64,000 nucleotides of DNA from Drosophila persimilis (taxonomy: Eukaryota > Arthropoda > Insecta > Diptera > Drosophilidae): the NCBI RefSeq assembly GCF_003286085.1, contig NW_020825323.1, forward strand, positions 310,001 through 374,000, given 5' to 3'. The notes under the pieces are model-generated. The model saw only the letters and a program-made list of their open reading frames with translations, was not told the origin of the DNA and did not search any database. Position numbers and translations under genes: made by a program. Within the stretch, counting starts at the first letter, position 1; every line of letters starts with the position of its first letter. Below, one piece after another: positions 55,362 through 64,000 of this stretch.

Positions 55362-55815
55362 CTAAGTTTGAATCAATTTAGAACATGATATATATATCAG
55401 GAAAAAGGTATATGGAAAGAACGACTTTTGACCAATTGACCTTATAGTAGCTATATGATATGGCTATTTCGTCGGCCGATTCCGACTGCTTTCATATTTC
55501 AAAAAGTTGCTATTTATATTTCTGGCCCAACAATGAAAAAACAAACTTTGCTTACTGAATAGTATTTATGAAGACGAATACTTTGGAACTCAGAAGGAAG
55601 TATCTCTGAAAGGCTCAAATTCGTATATCTACGCTTCGTTACATTAGTCAGACTGCATCTTGCAAGAGGCGATGCAATTACTGCACCGTCAAGTGGCCCG
55701 TATGAAACCACCAGAAGGCTGTTACGCGAGCATGCAAGAAAGATAGCTGTTAGACTAATATTCGAGAAAAATTAGCACTAAACTTACTAAGAGAATTAGG
55801 CATGCATTCAAAATA
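55362..55815. other. Unrecognised unit-start segment, U4 (LTR-D empty site)
   Basis: Like U3 but with a single CAAAAT (about 55810-55815) where U2/U3 carry LTR-D. Confidence 0.55.
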
Positions 55816-55853
55816 CAAATACCACTACAATTACTAATTACTAGAAAGGTGTG

Positions 55854-56200
55854 TGTTTGGAGCAGAACCCAGTCGATTAGCTGCGTGCCAAATAGCACCT
55901 AATTCGTGGCCCTCAGCCGCCTATTTTGTTTGTCATTTATGTCGATGTCACTCGAATTTTGTAACAGCTTTGCGCTTGCTTGCACTGCTAAGCGCTCTCT
56001 GCCAGCTCGCTCTTTGCTATCTCCGCTTTGCGTCTTCCTACCGACGTCTGCCGAGTGAAGCTGCGCTTAGCGATCGCAGCGGCAATGTAAAGGGCAGGCA
56101 AGCCATTAAAGTACATATCGTAATTTTATTTCTGCGCCGAGTTTTATTTAATTCGAAATAATTAGTCGGCCGATTGGGGATAAAAAACATTATCTCCACA
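55854..56200 (+). repeat. BEL-B 5' LTR, U4
   Basis: 347 bp preceded by GTGTG (55849-55853). Confidence 0.9.
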
Positions 56201-56207
56201 TAAAATT

Positions 56208-56225
56208 TGGTGACCCCGACGTGAT
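56208..56225 (+). other. BEL-B primer-binding site, U4
   Basis: tRNA-Trp type; the next bases differ from U1-U3 (GCAGTTGAG for CTCTGAG). Confidence 0.8.
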
Positions 56226-56767
56226 GCAGTTGAGTTGCAGTGTCAATTAATAATCGTTCGCGATCGACATTCGTTAGCCTTAGCAAATTTTCGGCGTTTA
56301 AGCACAATTCAGTGCTAAAACATACTTACATACATGCATTGCTAGCTATTAATTTCTCTGTCGCGACTATTCGGTCAGTGCAGTGCAGTAGGCAGTGCAG
56401 TAAACTTACTAATACACACAAGCGGAAAACAAAGCGGAGTCGGACAGCTCGCACAACTAAACGCATCAGCTATAATACCTTTGCTCTTCCCGCGGTTATA
56501 CTCATACAGGGTGCTTTTTTCGGTCGTCCTGAGTGACTATTTTAAAACCTCAACATCTGAGCAGCATCTGAGCCTACCAATGCACAGTGATTGCGCTTAT
56601 ATGGGGCTGGTGGCCAAAAATACTTCCCGTAAAGATAGAGCGCTGAGACTTTTTTCTGGGTATTAGAGATGAATTTACATACAGTTAATATTTGTGAAAG
56701 AGAAACTTCTCTACCCCCTCCGCTCCCGCCATAAATCATTTAAAAAAAATTCGTTTTTCAATCATAT
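56226..56767 (+). other. BEL-B leader, first part, U4
   Basis: Untranslated leader with small indels (near 56555) unique to U4. Confidence 0.6.
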
Positions 56768-57253
56768 TGTTGAGAAATGAGCCTGGTAGTTTGTAATTCA
56801 ATGTTCATGTATATTGCGATTGACCTATTTACACGCTCATGATTGTAGTACACCGCCTAAGTAACTATTTTTACGCGCATAGCTGTGTTGTTGTTTGCTC
56901 GTGTCCAGAACATAGCTGTAATGTTCTCACACGCATGGCCAGACCCGCAGCTGCACACGCACACAGCGATGCGTTCCGTTGTTTTGCATTGAGACCGTCG
57001 CGTCGAGTCGTATCGCGTGATCTTCCAATTCCCTTTTGCTCGACTTCTTTTCGCGGAGTTGAGTCAGTAGAAACTTCTAGACGAAGCCGCCCGCACGCTT
57101 ACTTTGTACCGCAATAGAAACTTCTAGACGAAGCCGCCCGCACGCATACTTTGTACCGCCGCAGAATCGGCGGCGACCCCCAATATTAAATAATCAATAA
57201 AACTAAATAAGCTCAAGATATAAACGATTATACAGTCCACTAATTCATAACCA
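56768..57253 (+). repeat. BEL-A 5' LTR, U4
   Basis: 486 bp, 30-bp-deleted form. Confidence 0.93.
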
Positions 57254-57263
57254 TAGCAAATTT

Positions 57264-57279
57264 TGGTCCTTCGAGCCGG
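57264..57279 (+). other. BEL-A primer-binding site, U4 first internal region
   Basis: tRNA-Tyr type. Confidence 0.82.
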
Positions 57280-57339
57280 ATTCCCGCGTTTGAGTTTATT
57301 TATATACATATTGAGTGATACCGTTAACCGCTGTTTGCC

Positions 57340-58749
57340 ATGAAGGCACTAGTGTATCGTCTAATTCAGCAACGTGGTGCCTGCAAATCCCAATTAACTC
57401 GCGTGGCTGCGGAGGCTCAAGAGTTTGTACAGTCATGTACTTCTGTGCAAACATTAGAGCACAAGTTGGACCGACTTGTTGCAACTTTCAACCGCTTTAT
57501 GGAGCTGTCTGAAGAGCTGGTCCAATATAATGAGGAAGATGAATACGTGGATCCGGAGTTGGACATTCCCGAATATGAGAAAAGGTTCTTTAGTGCGCAT
57601 AGTATTTTCACTGAAGCCATACGTGACCGGAGCAGTCACGATAATGAGCACGACAACTCAAATCTACTGCTATCGAACACTGTGGAACGCTTGTTTGAGG
57701 GACAAACTCAACTTCTGCAGAGGATTCGGGACTCATCGGGAACCACAGAGCTGCAGTTCGAGAAAATACGCATTCCGACGCTTTCGGGCAGATACGAGGA
57801 TTGGTGTCAGTTTAGTGACTTGTTCTTAGGCTCAGTCGAGAAGAAGAGTAGTCTGTCCAAGTGCCAAAAGTTTCATTATTTGAAATCCTATCTGGATGGT
57901 GAAGCGTTGTCCCTGATAAAGCATATTCCCGTATCGGATGCCAATTACCAGGACGCATGGGAGAGGCTCGAAAATCGCTATAACAAGAAGTCACTGATTG
58001 CTCGTTCCTTCATTCAAAACTTTCTTTCGTTGCCAACCGCAAGGGGTTCAAACATCGCCGAATTGCGTAAAATAGTCGACACCGCCGACGAAAGTATACG
58101 TGGTCTACATGCGCTGAGCTGCGACAGCCGCGATGTGTGGCTGATCTATATCTTGCTCTCAAAGCTAGGCCCGGAATGCAAGGAAGCTTGGGCCACCTCC
58201 AGTGAATCGTGCAAGGAAAATGTGACCATAAATGACCTGTTCGGCTTTGTCTTCGCCCGTTGCGATGCACTTGAGTCTTGTCAAGATCCAACGCTAATCC
58301 AGGATACACACACGGTGCTGAATAAACGTCATGCAATTTCTCATCATGTTGACGTGCCAAATACGTCTGCTCGTGATTGTGTATATTGTCACGAGCAACA
58401 CAGTCTTTATGCGTGCACTAAATTCAAGGCTCTGGATGTTGTGGACCGCCGCAAGTTCGCAAGGGATGGTAATTTGTGCTTCAATTGTCTAAGCCGATCT
58501 CATCAAGTCAAGGAGTGTAATTCCACAAACACGTGCCGTCTGTGTAAGCTGAGGCACCACACTCTTGTTCATCCAGAGGACATACGCTCTGTCACGGCTT
58601 CCGCTGATGTCAATACATCCGCTGACTCACCCGTCCGCTCGTCCAGTTTCCCTGCTGATGCTGATCCTGCCGTGGTCAGCCATCATACATTGGAGAGGAA
58701 ATTCGTGGCCAAGAGTCAGGCCATATGCCAACGATTTTGGCCACTATAG
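57340..58749 (+). CDS. gag: BEL-A Gag, U4 first internal region
   Basis: 469 codons, same protein as in U2 and U3. Confidence 0.9.
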   Translation: MKALVYRLIQQRGACKSQLTRVAAEAQEFVQSCTSVQTLEHKLDRLVATFNRFMELSEELVQYNEEDEYVDPELDIPEYEKRFFSAHSIFTEAIRDRSSHDNEHDNSNLLLSNTVERLFEGQTQLLQRIRDSSGTTELQFEKIRIPTLSGRYEDWCQFSDLFLGSVEKKSSLSKCQKFHYLKSYLDGEALSLIKHIPVSDANYQDAWERLENRYNKKSLIARSFIQNFLSLPTARGSNIAELRKIVDTADESIRGLHALSCDSRDVWLIYILLSKLGPECKEAWATSSESCKENVTINDLFGFVFARCDALESCQDPTLIQDTHTVLNKRHAISHHVDVPNTSARDCVYCHEQHSLYACTKFKALDVVDRRKFARDGNLCFNCLSRSHQVKECNSTNTCRLCKLRHHTLVHPEDIRSVTASADVNTSADSPVRSSSFPADADPAVVSHHTLERKFVAKSQAICQRFWPL

Positions 58750-59033
58750 TCGACTCCTGGGGCAACGAGATCACCTGCAGGATACTGTTGGATACTGGTT
58801 ACACTATAACGATGGTCGCCGAATCATTTATTCAACGAATTGGATTGCTGCGCACCCATGCTCGTATACCAGTGGTTGGTCTAGGCGCAAATCCTGCTGG
58901 GGTTACTAGAGGTCGCGCCACATTCACGCTACTCTCCCGCACAAGCTCGGCCTCAGTGGTGGTAACAGGTCTGATTATGAACACATTAACCTCCTCGATT
59001 CCAGCCCAGAGGATCGAGTCTAACACAGTCTGA
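58725..59033 (+). pseudogene. BEL-A protease, truncated, U4 first
   Basis: Same as U2/U3. Confidence 0.84.
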
Positions 59034-59034
59034 A

Positions 59035-59994
59035 TATACTAATTTTGGTTGGGTCATTACAGGCAGCTACCATCTTAGTAGTGATGCTCACAACCACGCA
59101 CTAGCACATCACGCGCACGAGGATCTGGACACTTTGGTTCGATCGTTCATGGACATGGAACGAGTTCAACCAAGTGACGCTACCGTTGATGCTAGTGATC
59201 CCGCTGAGCAACACTTCGTTCATACGCACGCCCGCAGAAACGATGGCGTGTACATCGTACAATACCCATTGAAGGAATCTGCCCCTCCGATGGGGTCCAC
59301 ACTGACACAAGCACTACGCCGCTTTTCTTCTCTCGAGCAGAAATTTCGAAAATTTCCTGCGCTCAAACAACAGTTTGTAGCTGAAGTTCATTTACTGGAA
59401 AGCTGTCGCATACCTCGCTACCTATCCTCGCCACTTCAAGCAACGGAGCTGCATGGATTCGCCGATGCTTCATCTCATGCATACGCCGCTGTCATCTACA
59501 GTCGCGTGAGATTCAATAATGACTACGCTGTAACACTGATCGCCGCAAAAACCCGTGTGGCACTCATCAAACCTATCTCCATCCCACGGCTCGAATTGAA
59601 TGCCGCCCATCTTCTGTCGAAATTGATGTCTCTGGTTAAGCAAGCTCTAACTATTCCTATTGCCAGTACTTCGTGTTGGTCAGATTCCGAAATTTTACTA
59701 CATTGGCTCTCATCACCCCCACGGACTTGGAACACTTATGTTTGTAATCGCACTGCTGAGATTCTAGAAGCTTGCCCACGTAGCTGCTGGCAACACATTC
59801 GCACTGAGCACAATCCCGCGGACTGTGCATCACGCGGACTTCTACCAAAGGATCTGGTAGAACATAGACTGTGGTGGAATGGACCACCGTGGCTTTCCCA
59901 ATCACATCGCAATTGGCCACCTGCTAAGGCCAAGTTCGCACTGTCGACTGAGGACGCTGAGCGGATGGATCGGAGCGGATTGGAGCGGAGTTAA
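59035..59994 (+). pseudogene. BEL-A RT-deleted pol / RNase H-like region, U4 first
   Basis: Same RT deletion; Pro-to-Thr near 59304. Confidence 0.85.
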
Positions 59995-61501
59995 TCTACA
60001 CATTTCCAATGAAGGAAATGATCGTAACTGTATGATCAACAAAGCTTCCTCCTGGTTACATCTCTTGCGGACACTTAGCTATTGCTTTCGTTTCGTACAT
60101 CGAATTCGTTGCAAGGACCGCCTGTCATCATTTTTATCGTCATGGGAGCTTCAATATGCCCGCTCTATGGTAATCAAACATGTCCAGATGGAGTTCTTCC
60201 AAGTGGAGTACAGACAGCTGAGCAGTGGACAAGCCCTTTCTCAAAAATCCAAGTTGATTCACTACACTCCATTTGTTGACGACCAAGGAATTCTGCGCGT
60301 AGGAGGACGCATTGGAAATTCGAGGACAACCTATGATGCAAAACATCCCATACTTCTTCCAAATGAATTACCAGTCGCTGTTTTATTAGCTAGACACCAG
60401 CACGTCACATCGTTACACGCTGGAGTCGAATTTATGTTTCACACGTTGAGACAGAAGTATTGGATCCTGGGAGCCCGTAACATAGTCCGCAAAATTGTAT
60501 TCAACTGCAAGATATGCTTCCTCCAGCGCAAAGGAACGAGCACACAACTCATGGCTGATCTTCCCGCCTTTCGCGTTCAGCCCACCCGCTGCTTTCTACA
60601 TTCTGGATTGGATTACGCTGGACCAGTTACCATCAAGACATCAGCAGGTCGGACACCGAAGTTTGGCAAAGCTTGGTTTGCCATCTTTGTTTGTCTGTCC
60701 ACCAAAGCAGTTCATCTCGAGCTCGTCAGTGATTTGACGACCCCCGCATTTATCGCCGCTTTCAAACGGTTTTGGTCTCGACGTGGCCCTATGTCCGACT
60801 TGTACTCGGACAATGGCACAATATTCCATAGAGCCAGAAAGGAACTAACGGAGATGCAACGGATAACTGTATCTCAAAGTCCAGACGAGGAAATTGCTAA
60901 TTTTCTGACGAGTCAGGACATCAACTGGCACTTCATTCCACCGTTTACCCCGCATTTTGGAGGTCTTTGGGAAGCAGGCGTACGATCTATCAAGCTCCAC
61001 CTTCGCCGAGTAATTGGTAGCAGTGCGTTGACTTTCGAGGAATATTCAACAATTTTAACTCAGATTGAAGGGTTACTCAACTCTCGCCAACTGTGCGCGC
61101 CCAGCGATCACAGCTTGGATCCCCTTACCCCCGCTCATTTTCTTACAGGTCAACCTCACATGTCGGTGCCGGAGCCGTCCTTGTTAGACGTCAACATTAA
61201 CAGACTGCAGCGTTGGAGACAACTGCAAGCCAAGGTTCAAGGATTCTGGAAACGTTGGAATCTGGAATACCTTACTTCCTTGCAACCTCGCACGAAATGG
61301 CAGCAGGAGTCCAACGACATAACCGTGGACACTCTTGTGGTACTGAAGGAGCCAAATCAACCGCCTAGCAAGTGGCTGCTTGGGCGAATCACCGAAGTTC
61401 ATCCTGGCCAAGACGAGAGGGTTCGAGTGGTCACCGTCAAAACAGCCCGAGGAGTGTACAAGAGACCTATTACCAAACTTGCTGTGCTTCCCTTGTTCTG
61501 A
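59879..61501 (+). CDS. BEL-A integrase, U4
   Basis: Same as U2/U3; catalytic residues intact; Ser-to-Leu near 60056; GRITEV as in U3. Confidence 0.9.
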   Translation: MDHRGFPNHIAIGHLLRPSSHCRLRTLSGWIGADWSGVNLHISNEGNDRNCMINKASSWLHLLRTLSYCFRFVHRIRCKDRLSSFLSSWELQYARSMVIKHVQMEFFQVEYRQLSSGQALSQKSKLIHYTPFVDDQGILRVGGRIGNSRTTYDAKHPILLPNELPVAVLLARHQHVTSLHAGVEFMFHTLRQKYWILGARNIVRKIVFNCKICFLQRKGTSTQLMADLPAFRVQPTRCFLHSGLDYAGPVTIKTSAGRTPKFGKAWFAIFVCLSTKAVHLELVSDLTTPAFIAAFKRFWSRRGPMSDLYSDNGTIFHRARKELTEMQRITVSQSPDEEIANFLTSQDINWHFIPPFTPHFGGLWEAGVRSIKLHLRRVIGSSALTFEEYSTILTQIEGLLNSRQLCAPSDHSLDPLTPAHFLTGQPHMSVPEPSLLDVNINRLQRWRQLQAKVQGFWKRWNLEYLTSLQPRTKWQQESNDITVDTLVVLKEPNQPPSKWLLGRITEVHPGQDERVRVVTVKTARGVYKRPITKLAVLPLF

Positions 61502-61524
61502 ACAGTCATTCAGGGGGGTCGGTA

Positions 61525-62040
61525 TGTTGAGAAATGATCCTCGTAGTTTGTAATTCAATGTTCATGTATATTGCGATTGACCTATTTACACGCTCATGAT
61601 TGTAGTACACCGCCTAAGTAACTATTTTTACGCGCATAGCTGTGTTGTTGTTTGCTCGTGTCCAGAACATAGCTGTAATGTTCTCACACGCATGGCCAGA
61701 CCCGCAGCTGCACACGCACACAGCGATGCGTTCCGTTGTTTTGCATTGAGACCGTCGCGTCGAGTCGTATCGCGTGATCTTCCAATTCCCTTTTGCTCGA
61801 CTTCTTTTCGCGGAGTTGAGTCAGTAGAAACTTCTAGACGAAGCCGCCCGCACGCTTACTTTGTACCGCAGTAGAAACTTCTAGACGAAGCCGCCCGCAC
61901 GCATACTTTGTACCGCCACAGAATCGAACCCCCCGCTGTTCTTGTAATATAATTGTACTATAACCCCCAATATTAAATAATCAATAAAACTAAATAAGCT
62001 CAAGATATAAACGATTATACAGTCCACTAATTCATAACCA
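61525..62040 (+). repeat. BEL-A LTR shared between two internal regions, U4
   Basis: 516-bp 3'-type LTR (GATCCTCG start, no 30-bp deletion) preceded by the purine tract. It is followed directly by TAGCAAA and the tRNA-Tyr primer site of a second internal region, with no flanking DNA. One LTR therefore serves as 3' LTR of the first and 5' LTR of the second. Confidence 0.95.
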
Positions 62041-62050
62041 TAGCAAATTT

Positions 62051-62066
62051 TGGTCCTTCGAGCCGG
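62051..62066 (+). other. BEL-A primer-binding site, U4 second internal region
   Basis: tRNA-Tyr type. Confidence 0.82.
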
Positions 62067-62126
62067 ATTCCCGCGTTTGAGTTTATTTATATACATATTG
62101 AGTGATACCGTTAACCGCTGTTTGCC

Positions 62127-63537
62127 ATGAAGGCACTAGTGTATCGTCTAATTCAGCAACGTGGTGCCTGCAAATCCCAATTAACTCGCGTGGCTGCGGA
62201 GGCTCAAGAGTTTGTACAGTCATGTACTTCTGTGCAAACATTAGAGCACAAGTTGGACCGACTTGTTGCAACTTTCAACCGCTTTATGGAGCTGTCTGAA
62301 GAGCTGGTCCAATATAATGAGGAAGATGAATACGTGGATCCGGAGTTGGACATTCCCGAATATGAGAAAAGGTTCTTTAGTGCGCATAGTATTTTCACTG
62401 AAGCCATACGTGACCGGAGCAGTCACGATAATGAGCACGACAACTCAAATCTACTGCTATCGAACACTGTGGAACGCTTGTTTGAGGGACAAACTCAACT
62501 TCTGCAGAGGATTCGGGACTCATCGGGAACCACAGAGCTGCAGTTCGAGAAAATACGCATTCCGACGCTTTCGGGCAGATACGAGGATTGGTGTCAGTTT
62601 AGTGACTTGTTCTTAGGCTCAGTCGAGAAGAAGAGTAGTCTGTCCAAGTGCCAAAAGTTTCATTATTTGAAATCCTATCTGGATGGTGAAGCGTTGTCCC
62701 TGATAAAGCATATTCCCGTATCGGATGCCAAATTACCAGGACGCATGGGAGAGGCTCGAAAATCGCTATAACAAGAAGTCACTGATTGCTCGTTCCTTCA
62801 TTCAAAACTTTCTTTCGTTGCCAACCGCAAGGGGTTCAAACATCGCCGAATTGCGTAAAATAGTCGACACCGCCGACGAAAATATACGTGGTCTACATGC
62901 GCTGAGCTGCGACAGCCGCGATGTGTGGCTGATCTATATCTTGCTCTCAAAGCTAGGCCCGGAATGCAAGGAAGCTTGGGCCACCTCCAGTGAATCGTGC
63001 AAGGAAAATGTGACCATAAATGACCTGTTCGGCTTTGTCTTCGCCCGTTGCGATGCACTTGAGTCTTGTCAAGATCCAACGCTAATCCAGGATACACACA
63101 CGGTGCTGAATAAACGTCATGCAATTTCTCATCATGTTGACGTGCCAAATACGTCTGCTCGTGATTGTGTATATTGTCACGAGCAACACAGTCTTTATGC
63201 GTGCACTAAATTCAAGGCTCTGGATGTTGTGGACCGCCGCAAGTTCGCAAGGGATGGTAATTTGTGCTTCAATTGTCTAAGCCGATCTCATCAAGTCAAG
63301 GAGTGTAATTCCACAAACACGTGCCGTCTGTGTAAGCTGAGGCACCACACTCTTGTTCATCCAGAGGACATACGCTCTGTCACGGCTTCCGCTGATGTCA
63401 ATACATCCGCTGACTCACCCGTCCGCTCGTCCAGTTTCCCTGCTGATGCTGATCCTGCCGTGGTCAGCCATCATACATTGGAGAGGAAATTCGTGGCCAA
63501 GAGTCAGGCCATATGCCAACGATTTTGGCCACTATAG
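62127..63537 (+). pseudogene. BEL-A Gag, frameshifted, U4 second internal region
   Basis: Same Gag, but an extra A near 62730 (GCCAAATTACC against GCCAATTACC) shifts the frame after VSDA. The remainder, with all zinc knuckles, is open from about 62725 in the other frame. Also Ser-to-Asn near 62881. Only this copy is affected. Confidence 0.88.
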
Positions 63538-63821
63538 TCGACTCCTGGGGCAACGAGATCACCTGCAGGATACTGTTGGATACTGGTTACACTATAACGA
63601 TGGTCGCCGAATCATTTATTCAACGAATTGGATTGCTGCGCACCCATGCTCGTATACCAGTGGTTGGTCTAGGCGCAAATCCTGCTGGGGTTACTAGAGG
63701 TCGCGCCACATTCACGCTACTCTCCCGCACAAGCTCGGCCTCAGTGGTGGTAACAGGTCTGATTATGAACACATTAACCTCCTCGATTCCAGCCCAGAGG
63801 ATCGAGTCTAACACAGTCTGA
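63513..63821 (+). pseudogene. BEL-A protease, truncated, U4 second
   Basis: Same as the other copies. Confidence 0.84.
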
Positions 63822-63822
63822 A

Positions 63823-64000
63823 TATACTAATTTTGGTTGGGTCATTACAGGCAGCTACCATCTTAGTAGTGATGCTCACAACCACGCACTAGCACATCAC
63901 GCGCACGAGGATCTGGACACTTTGGTTCGATCGTTCATGGACATGGAACGAGTTCAACCAAGTGACGCTACCGTTGATGCTAGTGATCCCGCTGAGCAAC
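63823..64000 (+). pseudogene. BEL-A pre-RT region, U4 second, cut by window end
   Basis: First ~60 codons of the RT-deleted pol frame (FGWVITGSYH ... DPAEQ); continues beyond the window. Confidence 0.8.

Larger units (their letters stand above)
55356..64000. repeat. Array unit U4 (runs out of window)
   Basis: Matches U3 at offset 12217 in the BEL-B leader, because LTR-D is absent. BEL-A is present as LTR-internal-LTR-internal and continues past the window end. Confidence 0.93.

Noticed and set aside
21067-64000. CRISPR array or bacterial repeat system
   Set aside because: Repeats are kilobases long and consist of eukaryotic retrotransposons; no short spaced repeats.

Overview
The window is a transposable-element graveyard from a fly genome. 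I find no convincing host gene, RNA gene or CRISPR array. A higher dipteran (tephritid- or drosophilid-like) is inferred from three things: insect errantivirus (17.6/297/gypsy-lineage) gag-pol-env remains with a tRNA-Ser-type primer site, Bel/Pao retrotransposons primed by tRNA-Tyr and tRNA-Trp, and non-LTR fragments with AACCT-repeat tails. No species-level call is possible from sequence alone.

Region 1 (1-17429) is a tandem duplication with an offset of about 9.06-9.09 kb. Copy A is 1-7242 (its start lies outside the window) and copy B is 7243-17429. Each copy carries, left to right: a minus-strand errantivirus 'EV1' whose pol is split by a 5'-truncated non-LTR fragment with a 12-bp target duplication; the integrase end and env piece of a second, plus-strand errantivirus 'EV2'; a Jockey-like RT pseudogene; and a low-complexity stretch running into an arthropod repeat ORF 'X'. 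The duplication joint is 7242|7243. The undisturbed right edge is 17429|17430, where reading frame X runs straight through. Copy B additionally has an RNase H-bearing non-LTR fragment at 15745-16967.

Region 2 (17430-21066) holds the rest of X, a minus-strand non-LTR RT ('NL-K') and a decayed Bel/Pao pol ('BEL-C') with a probable 3' LTR.

Region 3 (21067-64000) is a tandem array of four units with a full period of about 13.55 kb: U1 21067-28386, U2 28387-41784, U3 41785-55355, U4 55356 to beyond the end. A unit is built like a Russian doll. NL-K RT is interrupted by 'BEL-B' (GTGTG target duplication). BEL-B's leader is interrupted by 'BEL-A' and contains a RAG1-like Transib transposase pseudogene; the rest of BEL-B keeps gag and protease but has lost RT, RNase H and integrase. 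BEL-A sits at one identical site in all units but in three states: solo LTR (U1), LTR-internal-LTR (U2, U3), and LTR-internal-LTR-internal (U4). This is the expected outcome of unequal LTR-LTR exchange. Every BEL-A copy shares the same RT deletion and frame breaks, so the copies multiplied by DNA duplication and not by transposition. A 1.35-kb TG...CA insertion ('LTR-D') with a 6-bp duplication is present only in U2 and U3, with a clean empty site in U4.

Nothing here looks capable of autonomous movement. The value of the window lies in its recombination history and its possible role as a piRNA-type or heterochromatic locus. The near-identity of the long copies means the assembly itself should be checked.
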